64,000 nucleotides of DNA, taken from Lingula anatina (Eukaryota > Brachiopoda > Lingulata > Lingulida > Lingulidae). Where the stretch lies: assembly GCF_001039355.2 (NCBI RefSeq), contig NW_019774770.1, positions 423,221-487,220 of the forward strand. The letters are read 5' to 3'. The translations under genes were made by a program, and so were the position numbers. Position 1 is the stretch's first letter; each line of letters opens with the position of its first letter. The notes beneath the pieces were generated by a model, which was not told the DNA's origin, did no database searches, and worked only from the letters and a program-made list of their open reading frames with translations. Shown piece after piece: positions 39,655 to 49,924 of the stretch.

Positions 39655-42600
39655 GTTATAAAAGGATTTTGTAAGAAGTTAGTGAGAGGAAGGAGAATTG
39701 CTTACGGTGACAGGTAAAAAGGCAACACCTATATGTTAACTGCGTGGGGTCGTAACATTTTAGGTCATGTTACTAGAATAATATCAAGGTACAAAGATTT
39801 GATCAGGACGCAATAGCACGTCTCCAGATGGATACATTTTTTTCCAATTGCCATAATCAACCTGACGTGTTCTCCTTTTGGGGCACTATTCGCGAATTCA
39901 AATTTCAGGGGGAAAATGCACTCACCTCCCCCATTTCTCATACAGACGTATGGAAACCTCCATAGGTTGCCAAGGCCAACAGCGTACCCAACGCAGGACA
40001 GGAAAAAGTCAAGCTGACGGGTCCAGTTCCCGCGTTCCTTATTTTCGTCGCCTTCAGATTCCTCGGAATCCACTTTCTCTAGTTTCCCATTATGTCGTAG
40101 ATTTTCATTAGTGTCAGCGCTGGCGTCCGACTGGTTTTTCTAAAAAGAAGTCGATTACAGAATAATCCTTCGTTTAGATTGATCAATTGGCGCCAGATGG
40201 GGCGCGTTTTTAGTTCATGCTTCACTCGACATATTTGCATGTAAAAACATTAAAAAAGATGCTGAAAAGCAAGCAACCTCTGTATTCCCACATGATACGT
40301 ACCACATAGTACAGTAAACAACTCCCACAACCTTGACAATGCATATTGCTCAGTACATTAGTAACATTAACATTAGTAACACAACATTGCGTAAATCCTC
40401 GTAAGACACGTTTTACTAACCACTGAGACTGAAAATGATGTAACGTGAAACTGCTATATACGCAAGGTTCATAAATTTTAGAGGGTTAAATCGATTGCCA
40501 CTTTTTTACAATACTTAAAGATCATAAACTATCTATTCTGGAAATTCCCCATCCCATCTCCACGTTACATTATTGATACGATTACATTAATAGGCAATAC
40601 GTCATGTAAAGCCTAGGTCTAGGTTCCTTGCGTCCGGCTAGGACGTAGCTAGATCGCACGTAGCGGTTGTGATCATGTCGAAAAGTTTCTACGTGCTGTT
40701 TGCGTTCTCCAAAAGTCGCACGATGGACGTGCTCCTCACGCACGAACTCACACGTTTTCCCCATTTTTTTGGCCGTAGACCACACGTTCGGTTGGGACCT
40801 AGGCTTAACATCTTAGCATTGTACGCAGGTGGGTGTGCACAGTGTTTTAAATGGGTTGTGTTGATGAAAATGGTACTATAAATTTATACTGAATTCATCT
40901 TTCAGACCCTGTGCTTAAACACGTACGTTCTGTGTTCTAGTAGATGGATGGCGTTGCAATCTACAGATGTGGGCCTATTATTTTGGTTGTAAAAACCTAA
41001 GGACGTTAATTTTAGTCGTTTAATTGCTTAATAAAGCAACTAAATCCACGATAGGCCCTAGAAGTGCAGATACAACGTTCATTAGTAGCTAATAAAACCG
41101 AATGCCAAATGGTTTATTTTTAGAAGAATTTTCAGCTTGTGACAACGTGTTTTCACCTAATATAATCGAAATACATGTAGCTACCGAGACTTCCGTTGAC
41201 TCCTAGATAGCAGTTGGAAACAGGTACAGTTTTGTGGTAAAATAAACTTAAAAGTGCGCGTAACCTTGATGCTACATGTGCACAACACACCAGAGAAAAG
41301 TTGAGCCCCCTTTTCAACGACCTGTTGAAATGTTAAAAAACATCGCTGCCAGTGTGGTTGCCATTTGCCACTGCGGTGGATTGGAAAAAAACACCAAGTG
41401 TGCGACTGAAATGCCACAAAAACTTTGAACTTTAACACCCAAGATTTCCTGGCAGCCGAAAGAGTTTATCAACCAAATCAACGACACATTAACAAGTCGT
41501 GAAAGGCCCTGCGTACTCGGACCTGCGCACATGTACTTGAGAATAAGAATGTGCCTCATTAGTGGATCAGAGATTCGCTTGCCCAGGGATGGTAAAATAT
41601 TCCCATTGTCATGTTTAGGCCTCTTGAATGTGATTATCATGATATCATTGTCACCTTCACGTCCACTTTGGTTTTGTGTTAAAGTGTGAGATCTGTATTT
41701 CCCGCATATTTCAACTATTGTGCATACGGTTACTTTTGGCTTGTTCACGGTATCTACAGTAGGATGCAAGATAACGCTTTATTTGTATCCTAGACGGTAT
41801 ATAAAATCAGCACTCCATTCACAGTCACAGCACTTATTTTTGCACAGGTGGGATGTTTAATGGCCCGGGTTGAAAGAAAACCATTTCGGTAACACAACAA
41901 AGGGCGGAGCTGATGGACTGTGAAGAAAATACTAGTGTAGTGGAATGTGGCGAGCTTTATGTTTTGGACCACGATTGTGGGATTACATGTAAAAGTACAC
42001 TTAGTAGGTCTACACTCATGGTAAAAAAAGGTGCCTCTGCGTTATATCAAATGTGTAATGATACCATTTCCTTTATGCCTAATTACAAATATGATTACGC
42101 TGAACACCTTTTATTGTCCAACATCTCTTTGTAAATAACAGTGCCGTCGTAACCGGCTTTTACGAAGCCACATTAATTACTTAGTCAAGAAAAATAACAT
42201 GAACAATAGTAATATCAATCAGTGGTTATTTACATGTTAACCTAATAGTGAATTGATTAATCAGCAGATACCTGACCAATGTTGACAGTTGTCGTCTACT
42301 CTCTCTCCACTGTCTCCCATATATTGGTCTGTACTTTTTCGAATCAATATCACATTACACGTGCCTTAACTTAAACTCACTTCAAGCAGATCAGAAATCA
42401 CAGAGAAAGAGAGGGGCAATATTGATTTTATATCCAGATAGTGTTAATAGTCATATAACTGTTATATAAGAACGCTAGACATAAATCGCCCTTGATTTCA
42501 TCGTCGAGCTTCGAAAAAAAAAACTATTGTTCAGATTGATTTTATCATTATTATTGTAGCATGAGGAAAATATGTTATTTGTTGCGGCAACAGGATGTTA

Positions 42601-45600
42601 AACCTTACAGATATATCCGACCGCCAGCAGCATGAATTTTGAACTGCATTCTTCAAAGCTTCTTGAAACTTGCGCAATTTTTTTACTGATGGCCGAGGAA
42701 TAAATTGGGACCAAATATAAACATCCATAATGGAAATTCTAAGATTAAGATGAGGTAACAACCCCACAAGTCAATAACCCAACAGAGCGGTATTTTTTCT
42801 GCATTAGGAAACTGAAAGTCTTAAATCAATGCCCAGTTTCGCATACAGAGAGAATAATATTAATATAATACTTTTTCCTATATTGCTGTGACACGCAAAG
42901 AAAATATCGGTTCAATAGTACTTAAAACACGACGTGATCGCTTACATGAGATGTGTCCATCTTCACGGTGTTGATAATTTTGGGAGTGAAAAAGTTCATT
43001 TTATTTTGCAGGTGTTGCGATCAGTGCTGTGAACTTCCATTTACTGCAGTGAAGAAGGATCAGAGATGGCAGATTGCAGTAAGTAATAGTAAGATCAATA
43101 ACATGTTGATTTTTCTAGCCCCAAGATCAGCGGTATACTGCCTGGAGCGCTTACAGACCGGGGAACTGTTTACCAACTTTGATGCCTTTTTGATTCTGTT
43201 TTCTTTGGGANCCGAGACTTCCGTTGACTCCTAGATAGCAGTTGGAAACAGGTACAGTTTTGTGGTAAAATAAACTTAAAAGTGCGCGTAACCTTGATGC
43301 TACATGTGCACAACACACCAGAGAAAAGTTGAGCCCCCTTTTCAACGACCTGTTGAAATGTTTAAAAACATCGCTGCCAGTGTGGTTGCCATTTGCCACT
43401 GCGGTGGATTGGGGAAAAACACCAAGTGTGCGACTGAAATGCCACAAAAACTTTGAACTTTAACACCCAAGATTTCCTGGCAGCCGAAAGAGTTTATCAA
43501 CCAAATCAACGACACATTAACAAGTCGTGAAAGGCCCTGCGTATTCGGACCTGCGCACATATACTTGAGAATAAGAATGTGCCTCATTAGTGGATCAGAG
43601 ATCCGCTTGCTCAGAGATGGTAAAATATTCCCATTGTCATGTTTAGGCCTCTTGAATGTGATTATCATGATATCATTGTCACCTTCACGTCCACTTTGGT
43701 TTTGTGTTAAAGTGTGAGATCTGTATTTCCCGCATATTTCAACTATTGTGCATACGGTTACTTTTGGCTTGTTCACGGTATCTACAGTAGGATGCAAGAT
43801 AACGCTTTATTTGTACCCTAGACGGTATATAAAATCAGCACTCCATTAACAGTCACAGCACTTATTTTGCACAGGTGGGATGTTTAATGGCCCGGGTTGA
43901 AAGAAAACCATTTCGGTAACACAACAAAGGGCGGAGCTGATGGACTGTGAAGAAAATACTAGTGTAGTGGAATGTGGCGAGCTTTATGTTTTGGGCCACG
44001 ATTGTGGGATTACATGTAAAAGTACACTTAGTAGGTCTACACTCATGGTAAAAAAGGTGCCTCTGCGTTATATCAAATGTATAATGATACCATTTCCTTT
44101 ATGCCTAATTACAAATATGATTACGCTGAACACCTTTCATTGTCCAACATCTCTTTGTAAATAACAGTGCCGTCGTAACCGGCTTTTACGAAGCCACATT
44201 AATTACTTAGTCAAGAAAAATAACATGAACAATAGTAATATCAATCAGTGGTTATTTACATGTTAACCTAATAGTGAATTGATTAATCAGCAGATACCTG
44301 ACCAATGTTGACAGTTGTCGTCTACTGTCTCTCCACTGTCTCCCATATATTGGTCTGTACTTTTTCGAATCAATATCACATTACACGTGCCTTAACTTAA
44401 ACTAACTTCAAGCAGATCAGAAGTCACAGAGAGAGGGGGGCAATATTGATTTTATATCCAGATAGTGTTAATAGTCATATAACTGTTATATAAGAACGCT
44501 AGACATAAATCGCCCTTGATTTCATCGTCGAGCTTCGAAAAAAAAAACTATTGTTCAGATTGATTTTATCATTATTATTGTAGCATGAGGAAAATATCTT
44601 ATTTGTTGCGGCAACAGGATGTTAAACCTTACAGATATATCCGACCGCCAGCAGCATGAATTTGAACTTCATTCTTCAAAGCTTCTTGAAACTTGAGCAA
44701 TTTTTTTACTGATGGCCGAGGAATAAATTGGGACCAAATATAAACATCCATAATGGAAATTCTAACATTAAGATGAGGTAACAACCCCACAAGTCAATAA
44801 CCCAACAGAGCGGTATTTTTTCTGCATTAGGAAACTGAAAGTCTTAAATCAATGCCCAGTTTCGCATACAGAGAGAATAATATTAATATAATACTTTTTC
44901 CTATATTGCTGTGACACGCAAAGAAAATATCGGTTCAATAGTACTTAAAACACGACGTGATCGCTTACATGAGATGTGTCCATCCTCACGGTGTTGGTAA
45001 TTTTGGGAGTGAAAAAGTTCATTTTATTTTGCAGGTGTTGCGATCAGTGCTGTGAACTTCCATTTACTGCAGTGAAGAAGGATCAGAGATGGCAGATTGC
45101 AGTAAGTAATAGTAAGATCAATAACATGTTGATTTTTCTAGCCCCAAGATCAGCGGTATACTGCCTGGGGCGCTTACAGACCGGGGAACTGTTTACCAAC
45201 TTTGATGCCTTTTTGATTCTGTTTTCTTTGGGAAAGAATGATAAAAAAGTTAAACCAGCCGTGTGCCGTGGACTGGGCAGTAAGTATTTGTAGCATATAT
45301 CTAACATGAATTGTAACAAGGTCTTTAAAGCCCTCTTCAAACAGACATGGTGTATTTTAAGTTTTTAACACTGCCTCATAGAACCCCAGCATTATTATTG
45401 CACTATAGACTGGCACGTGAGAGAATGAAGCACACTTGTTGAGTTGTCCTTACCCTGAGTTTAACATGGTCTTTAATATAAACCATCCCGTATTCTATTT
45501 CCATCCGTTAAAAAGATGTACTTTGATGAACAGCCTGATACAGCAAAGGGTTGTCAACTCCACGCAAACGCGCGCGCGCGCGCGCACACACACACACACA

Positions 45601-46236
45601 AACCACGCATGCACGCAAATTCTCCCTGCATGGATGCAATTTCGCCAGGTGTAAGCCCTACTGTACGTATTTTATTGAAATCAATCTCGGTTGGCTCATA
45701 CTCTGAAATTCCGGTTGCAATCTCTTTCTCACGGTCCTCAACCCCAGTCGAAATATTGACGGAAAATAAGTGCTGCTTTATTGTGCGACGTTCGATTCCG
45801 TTTTACTTGGTCTCCTGCCTATTGTTTCTCTGATCATAGACAATAGCGCATTGATCCTCGCGTCATTTAGCAGTAACAGACACCAAGAAAATCGCAAGCC
45901 GTAGGTAGCGAAATATACCTTGACACTTAAAAGTTGGATAGTGCTTAGTCTATAGATAAGTATTTTACTGAAAACAGTTGTCGCTATCATTCCCCTAGTC
46001 GACTACGAGCCGCAGCCTCGAGTTTATCTATGTATTCAGCAGTTATCAAATATTTGTCTATGTCTCGTTCACTTGATAAAAAATACTGGCCTTAACACTT
46101 CTTTATATACAAGTGGTGAAAATGACAAATAAAAAAGCGGTTATGAAACAACTGAAGTGAAGATAGATGAACTTACCCCTTTGCCGCAAGAGGCACAACT
46201 ACTAAGCGTAAGGCGAAGTTTATCAAAACTGGGCAT
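22739..46236 (-). CDS. SLC6-family Na+/Cl- dependent amino-acid transporter, glycine-transporter-like (paralog 2)
   Basis: Tandem paralog of the gene at 4.7-17.7 kb. Coding exons, 5' to 3': 46177-46236 (predicted), 37952-38165 (also seen at 39926-40139), 31551-31682, 30938-31289, 30276-30408, 29845-29979, 29490-29593, 29179-29306, 28745-28857, 28424-28555, 26703-26802, 24019-24119, 23373-23540, 22739-22918. Phases are continuous; the product is about 683 residues. Visible: TM1 [14 protein letters not shown]2 [10 protein letters not shown] with six N-X-S/T sites; TM6 Q350, S354, G356; TM7 N386 and S390; TM8 GLDTQ with D455; TM10 D511 and E526; IL5 [14 protein letters not shown]12; an [14 protein letters not shown] start to the C-tail, which is acidic and ends DSKV, a possible class I PDZ ligand. 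The TM1 exon contains no usable ATG, so a 5' exon is required. Substrate is probably glycine or a similar small neutral amino acid. Confidence 0.93.
25560..26205. repeat. Three diverged tandem units of about 230-250 bp
   Basis: Each unit contains GAAT(A/G)GAGTTAA followed about 100 bp later by (G/A)ACTGGTATGGCTT. GAATAGAGTTAA-type boxes start near 25590, 25838 and 26070; ACTGGTATGGCT boxes lie near 25697, 25933 and 26175. The array is in the intron between the TM11 and TM10 exons of paralog 2. No coding frame is conserved. Confidence 0.6.
26475..26668. repeat. GC-rich cluster of nested hairpins, GTCGGCCCACC family
   Basis: A GC-rich island in AT-rich intron DNA, built from one ~20-bp word in both orientations. 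The first hairpin is a perfect 14-bp stem: GTCGGCCCACCAGC at 26486-26499 pairs with 26508-26521 over an 8-base loop. Two further near-perfect inverted pairs follow, around 26545-26600 and 26610-26665. It ends about 35 bp from the TM10 exon donor of SLC6 paralog 2. Confidence 0.8.
27640..28190 (-). pseudogene. Decayed Tc1/mariner-like transposase
   Basis: On the minus strand broken frames show the C-terminal half of a Tc1-type DDE transposase. [12 protein letters not shown]-like sequence appears near 28070-28040; [14 protein letters not shown], the family's LPWPSxSPDLNPIE box, is near 27870-27835; LVNAWNIIP and then [16 protein letters not shown] are near the end. Stops and frameshifts interrupt it, so it is dead. 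It lies in an intron of SLC6 paralog 2. I did not find clear terminal repeats. Confidence 0.8.
30455..30602. mobile_element. MITE-like inverted-repeat element, copy 2 of the GTAACTCGAAAGC family
   Basis: CCTGGGCCCCGTAACTCGAA at the left is the reverse complement of TTCGAGTTACGGGGCCCTGG at the right. It is related to the element at 5806-5961, including the interior CGAGTTATGGAAT segment, but lacks its long poly-G run. It lies in the intron between the TM4 and TM3 exons of SLC6 paralog 2. Confidence 0.8.
31683..37951. other. Large intron of SLC6 paralog 2
   Basis: A 6.3-kb intron after the TM1 exon. It contains a nuclear-receptor-like half-site cluster (32162-32184), a C/G-run and TE end (32590-32857), an ATT microsatellite (35705-35727) and an unexplained 169-codon open frame on the minus strand (34855-35364). 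No SLC6 exon is seen in it. Confidence 0.65.
32842..32857 (-). mobile_element. Probable end of a non-autonomous DNA transposon
   Basis: Minus-strand CAGGGGCGGATCCAGG followed inward by a G-rich segment is the kind of terminus seen on widespread non-autonomous DNA transposons. The element may extend to about 32575, where GGATTAAGGGGTG and a long G-run occur. I could not confirm a matching second end or target duplication. Confidence 0.4.
37642..39601. repeat. Copy 1 of a 1.96-kb direct duplication (assembly junction)
   Basis: Nearly identical to 39615-41574, from an AAT microsatellite at the left to GTGGATCAGAGAT at the right. The two are separated only by 13 N (39602-39614). It contains a TM1 exon of SLC6 paralog 2 (37952-38165). 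Differences are scattered substitutions and small indels. Confidence 0.92.
38634..38835. mobile_element. MITE-like element with CCTAGGTC inverted ends
   Basis: The left end TAAAGCTTAGGTCTAGGTTC is the imperfect reverse complement of GGGACCTAGGCTTAAC at the right; the duplicate copy (about 40607-40808) has the better left end AAGCCTAGGTC. The interior holds CG-containing short inverted words. It is about 200 bp with no coding capacity, and lies in intron 1 of SLC6 paralog 2. Confidence 0.6.
39615..41574. repeat. Copy 2 of the 1.96-kb direct duplication (assembly junction)
   Basis: Matches 37642-39601. Its TM1 exon copy (39926-40139) differs from copy 1 by one silent change (GAG versus GAA). 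Only one of the two exons can be used in a transcript, and most likely only one exists per chromosome. Confidence 0.92.
39926..40139 (-). CDS. Second copy of the SLC6 paralog 2 TM1 exon (probable haplotype duplicate)
   Basis: Same 214-bp exon as 37952-38165: phase-0 acceptor, tail [13 protein letters not shown], an [19 protein letters not shown] segment, TM1 [12 protein letters not shown] and a phase-1 GTGAGT donor. It lies inside the duplicated block next to the N run, so I treat it as the other allele rather than an extra exon. Confidence 0.85.
41184..43210. repeat. Copy 1 of a 2.02-kb direct duplication (assembly junction)
   Basis: Runs from CCGAGACTTCCGTTGACTCC to TTCTTTGGGA and is repeated at 43212-45233 after a single n at 43211. 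Differences include one-base indels in poly-A runs and scattered substitutions, the pattern expected of two alleles. Confidence 0.92.
43212..45233. repeat. Copy 2 of the 2.02-kb direct duplication (assembly junction)
   Basis: Near-identical to 41184-43210. It continues past 45233 into unique sequence, as a contig extending through the gap would. Confidence 0.92.
45570..45601. repeat. CG/CA microsatellite
   Basis: Alternating CG units then CA units in intron 1 of SLC6 paralog 2, a potential Z-DNA-type tract. Confidence 0.9.
46177..46236 (-). CDS. Predicted first coding exon of SLC6 paralog 2
   Basis: The exon with TM1 (37952-38165) starts in phase 0 after a good acceptor and has no in-frame ATG before TM1, so the start must lie upstream. 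Here an ATG at 46234-46236 in CAAAATGCC context opens 20 codons ([14 protein letters not shown]...) ending exactly at phase 0 on a perfect GTAAGT donor. Phase, donor quality and an upstream ACGCATGCGT palindrome support it. Another unseen 5' exon remains possible. Confidence 0.5.
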
Positions 46237-46336
46237 TTTGAACGCTGGCACGTTCTTTCAACCAAAGAACGCCGGAGCTCTTCGTAGTTGCTGTTCGCCC
46301 GTGTGACAAGCTGGACGCTAACTTAGGTTGAACTTA

Positions 46337-46346
46337 ACGCATGCGT
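46337..46346. promoter_or_regulatory. NRF1-like palindrome upstream of predicted paralog 2 start
   Basis: ACGCATGCGT, resembling the core of the NRF1 site, about 100 bp upstream of the predicted ATG on the minus strand. It fits a TATA-less promoter but is only a motif match. Confidence 0.3.
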
Positions 46347-48599
46347 TTCATGAACCTTCCGCTCGGAGAGGGCATTAAAATTTTCAACTTAAGTTCTCAT
46401 ATTGACATGAAAGGAAATCAGTTAGCTTCTGACAGCAGTGAGTAATCGATACACCCCAGTTGTCTTCATTGAAAGAGTTACAATAGCATTAAAATGAACA
46501 GACGGCCGTCGAACATGAACAAAATCTTTTTACGTCATACTGCTCTGTGCTACCCCGGGGTGACGGGGACAATTTACGGAGGACATACGCTCATTGGGAG
46601 TTCTATAATGAGATACGACTTGACAAATCCCCGGAGTATCGGCAGAAAAACCAATGCCACCTGTAACAGGTTTTCATGTGTAGCATCGGCGAACAAAAGT
46701 TTACATACAATTTGACGGTGACAGATACAGCGAGCGCAGCCTATTATCAAAGCAATCATTTTGTCAAAGCCGATAGTTCCCCCTTTTAAGAGGCGCTTCC
46801 CACACAAACTCTTGTATGGGCCTGAATGTAGGTACATGGAAAAAACGCAACGACGAATCTTTGTGCATGGGTGCTATGTCGGAGCAGGTCAAAGTAGTAA
46901 CTTCTGAAAAAGACAGATCGGACAGATTTACTGACCCAGCACATTACAGAATATTGAATGACAGAATCCATCTCACGTTTCATCACCACTCAAATGTAGA
47001 ACCGCTGAGCCCATCTCAGCAACCTCAACCCTAAAATGATAAGGTGTTTACCCGTCAGCCGTTGCAATAATGCGGTTACATCTTTTAAAAGTCGCGATTA
47101 TAAATGAAGCTTTTTTGTCACATTTTGTTGCAAACAACCAAAGGATTGAATATTTTGTCACCTGAGACGCATTTAAATCTATTTCTCCTGTTTCAAAAGA
47201 ATTTACACCCATGATTTTTCCATTAGCATTAACATTCCCAGCTGTATTTTGAAATTGTTTTCAGACCCCTCACTATCGATTTGAATGACTCGTCCACTGC
47301 ACTTAAACAACAACAGAAATCTACTGTTTACGTTTTCGCATACATCAAAGGCGTAACAAAACGACGGGATCCAGCTAGAGAATTGCAAACTTCTCTTCTC
47401 ACATTATTTTTTAACTTTTGCGCCCAACGATGATGTTTTGTGTTTTTAGTATTTATTTCTTGTTTTCTATGTTTTAAACTATTAAGTGGCTGACTTCATG
47501 ATCTAAAACAGTAGCAGCATTCAACTGTGCACATAAATACGTGCATCATGTTTTTAGAATTAATTAGAAAACCGACGCCGATTCCCGTCGTACAGTAGGC
47601 CTATATGTAGCTCCTTCCACCAAACCGACTTCATACGTTAGTAATTTTTACCACGGTGACTTGGATTTTTTTATATTTAGCCGTAATAAAATAATGTCTT
47701 TCATAGCCAACGCTATCTTGACGTTTATCACCAGGAGTTCTTCCGTTTGATACTAAGCTTTATTTCTCCCACGCTCTTTAGGGCGTGGTCCGAATGAAAC
47801 CTATCACATTGACGTTTCATCTTGCTTCGATCTTCTGGTCACTTCTGTTCTATCAAAAGCATTAATTGTTGGAGAATAATTGCAAAAGAAAGAAAGAAAA
47901 GAAGAGCAAAATTGTTTTGAAACTCTATATCCCAACACGCACAGGCGTTTTATATTATGTCTTTAACCTCCTTTGACGGGCAACAACCCTTGCTGAGAGC
48001 ACGAGCAGCGTTGTACATGAACTTTGAGGAGAGGCAGGGAATATTATTATATGCAAAGTGGGTTTCTCTAGCAATAGTTTTACAGCTAACCGTTCACAGT
48101 TATGTATAAACAAAAATGTATTCAGATAGAAATTCTGAAATATCCGTCTTAAGGATCGCCAGAAGCACGGCCTTCTCATTTGAAAAATGCGACCGTTCTT
48201 GAATGAGTCTTTAAAGGAATGTTCGACAGAACTATAAATATTTGTATTTTATACACCTGGTGAGTTTTCAGGGGCAACGGCTGTAGGGTGAAAGGGTAAA
48301 ATGACGAAAATCGTGTAAGAACTTCTCGTCACACGCACGCACATCAGAATACAGTCCATTTTTTTTCTAAGAATCTCCAATATTTCATTTTCTCACAAGA
48401 CACCTCATAAGTATTAAAAATGCAATTCACATCCAGCACATAGAAAATTTTCTATTGTACAGAGTAGAGACATTGATTGGGAAGAGAACAGCGGAAAAAG
48501 GAAAGAGCACTAAAACAATGCAGCTTCTCAGAGTGAACCCTGAGAAAAGATGAAAATAGAGGAATAGCGCAAAGACGCAAGCAACAAGACCAATACCAT

Positions 48600-49020
48600 T
48601 ATTAAAAAGAAGACAGCACGCCGTGTATTGTACTTCCTTACATAAAGGGTGTTCCTGAACGCTTTCGACGCACATTTGAAATTATAACGTCAGTGATTGG
48701 AGTGAAAAGGGACAAACCATCAGAAATGTCATAGTGAGTCATAAAAACCCTATTTTAAAAGAGGAAAAATGTGGAGTGATATAAGAATTGAATTGTGGTG
48801 TTGTGCACATTGGAGAAACAGTGGAAAGGATAACAGAACTATAGTGGAAAGGACAACGGAACACCAAAAATCAATGAACAACAAAGACAGTAAATCAGCA
48901 CTGAAAAAAACACGAGGTAACAACAGGACACAAACAAAGATACCCAGTAAATCTGTCATTGATAAAATGATATTGGATACTGAAGCTAGAGAACAGTACT
49001 GGAAAGACCTAGCCCCGGTT
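48600..49020 (+). pseudogene. Decayed Penelope-like retroelement, GIY-YIG endonuclease region
   Basis: In shifting plus-strand frames the text reads LPYIKGVPERFRR (48630-48670), then CGVI*ELNCGVVHIGET (about 48770-48820) and VERTTEHQKSMNNKDSKSAL (48843-48902), then ILDTEAREQYW (48971-49003). This order, a PYIKG(V)xExxRR linker, a GVVYxIxC..C..VYIGET core, R..EH and ILD.E, matches the C-terminal GIY-YIG module of Penelope-like elements. Stops and frameshifts show it is dead. The upstream reverse transcriptase was not recognised. Confidence 0.72.
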
Positions 49021-49300
49021 TTTTTTTAAAGAAAAAACTTAAGTCAGTTCCAGTGGCTATCATCTTTGTCGCCAACGTTACATGGTCAGACGTCACATCT
49101 TACCCTATCAGGCGGATAACGAACAGTGTTACACCACCATTATGGACATCCTATTCTACTATGCCATGGAACTGACTTAATTTTTTTTGTTGTTGTTTTT
49201 TGTGAAACTTGGGGCCTGAAAGCTATGTTATGTAAATATCAAAAGAGTTAGTCACAACAAAAACGATGGAGCAACTGACACTGACCTCTACTTGACATTC

Positions 49301-49304
49301 AAAA

Positions 49305-49327
<23 letters not shown>
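49301..49327. repeat. Poly-A run
   Basis: Twenty-seven A residues, about 300 bp past the Penelope-like relic. It could be a retroposed tail or a simple slippage tract. Confidence 0.9.
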
Positions 49328-49335
<8 letters not shown>

Positions 49336-49879
49336 GGAGAGGACAAACTGCACTCTTAAGCGGGCATTTTTATAACAGCTATTTCTTCAGAACTAAAACA
49401 TTCAGTCTTTTTATTTCGTGCAGTCGTATCAACCTCGTACTCAAAATATTGATTCTTATTTTCACCTTTTTCACCTAACTTGTGTAACTTATAGGCTATA
49501 TCGCCTGCACTTCAAATTAGTGCAAATGACAAATATAAATTGTCAAGCTTTCTTCATTTAGGCACAATGGCAAGTAGATACAGATGTTTTAAAATTCAGT
49601 CGAGAAAAAAGCAAGGTGTAGTGAGAAATCCAATTTGCTTACTGTGTCAGTGCAGCAGGTCCCTGGGCAGGGGAAGTCAATAAGACATTTTCTTCCACCA
49701 GTAGAGCCAAGGTACTCTTGGTTGGCAACTCAAGTTCCATATTTTTTTTTCGTATTTTTTATCTGTTTGCATCCCTGATTAGGACATTCTGGTATAAACA
49801 GTTGTAGGGCGTAGTAAAAACATGGACCAAACAGACTGATTTCATTCGTTAATTTTTTCTTGTGTTTGTTAGCTTGTGT

Positions 49880-49883
<4 letters not shown>

Positions 49884-49921
<38 letters not shown>
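49884..49921. repeat. TA microsatellite
   Basis: About 19 TA units downstream of the dystrotelin-like gene. Confidence 0.95.

Positions 49922-49924
<3 letters not shown>

Noticed and set aside
41314-41769. 151-codon minus-strand open frame, repeated at 43342-43797
   Set aside because: The two allele copies differ by amino-acid-changing substitutions as often as silent ones, the translation matches no family I know, and no splice context fits. Probably chance in intron 1 of paralog 2.
41913-42134. Plus-strand frame starting [18 protein letters not shown]
   Set aside because: The allele copy at 43940 has a one-base indel in a poly-A run that shifts the frame, and no splice partner in phase was found.
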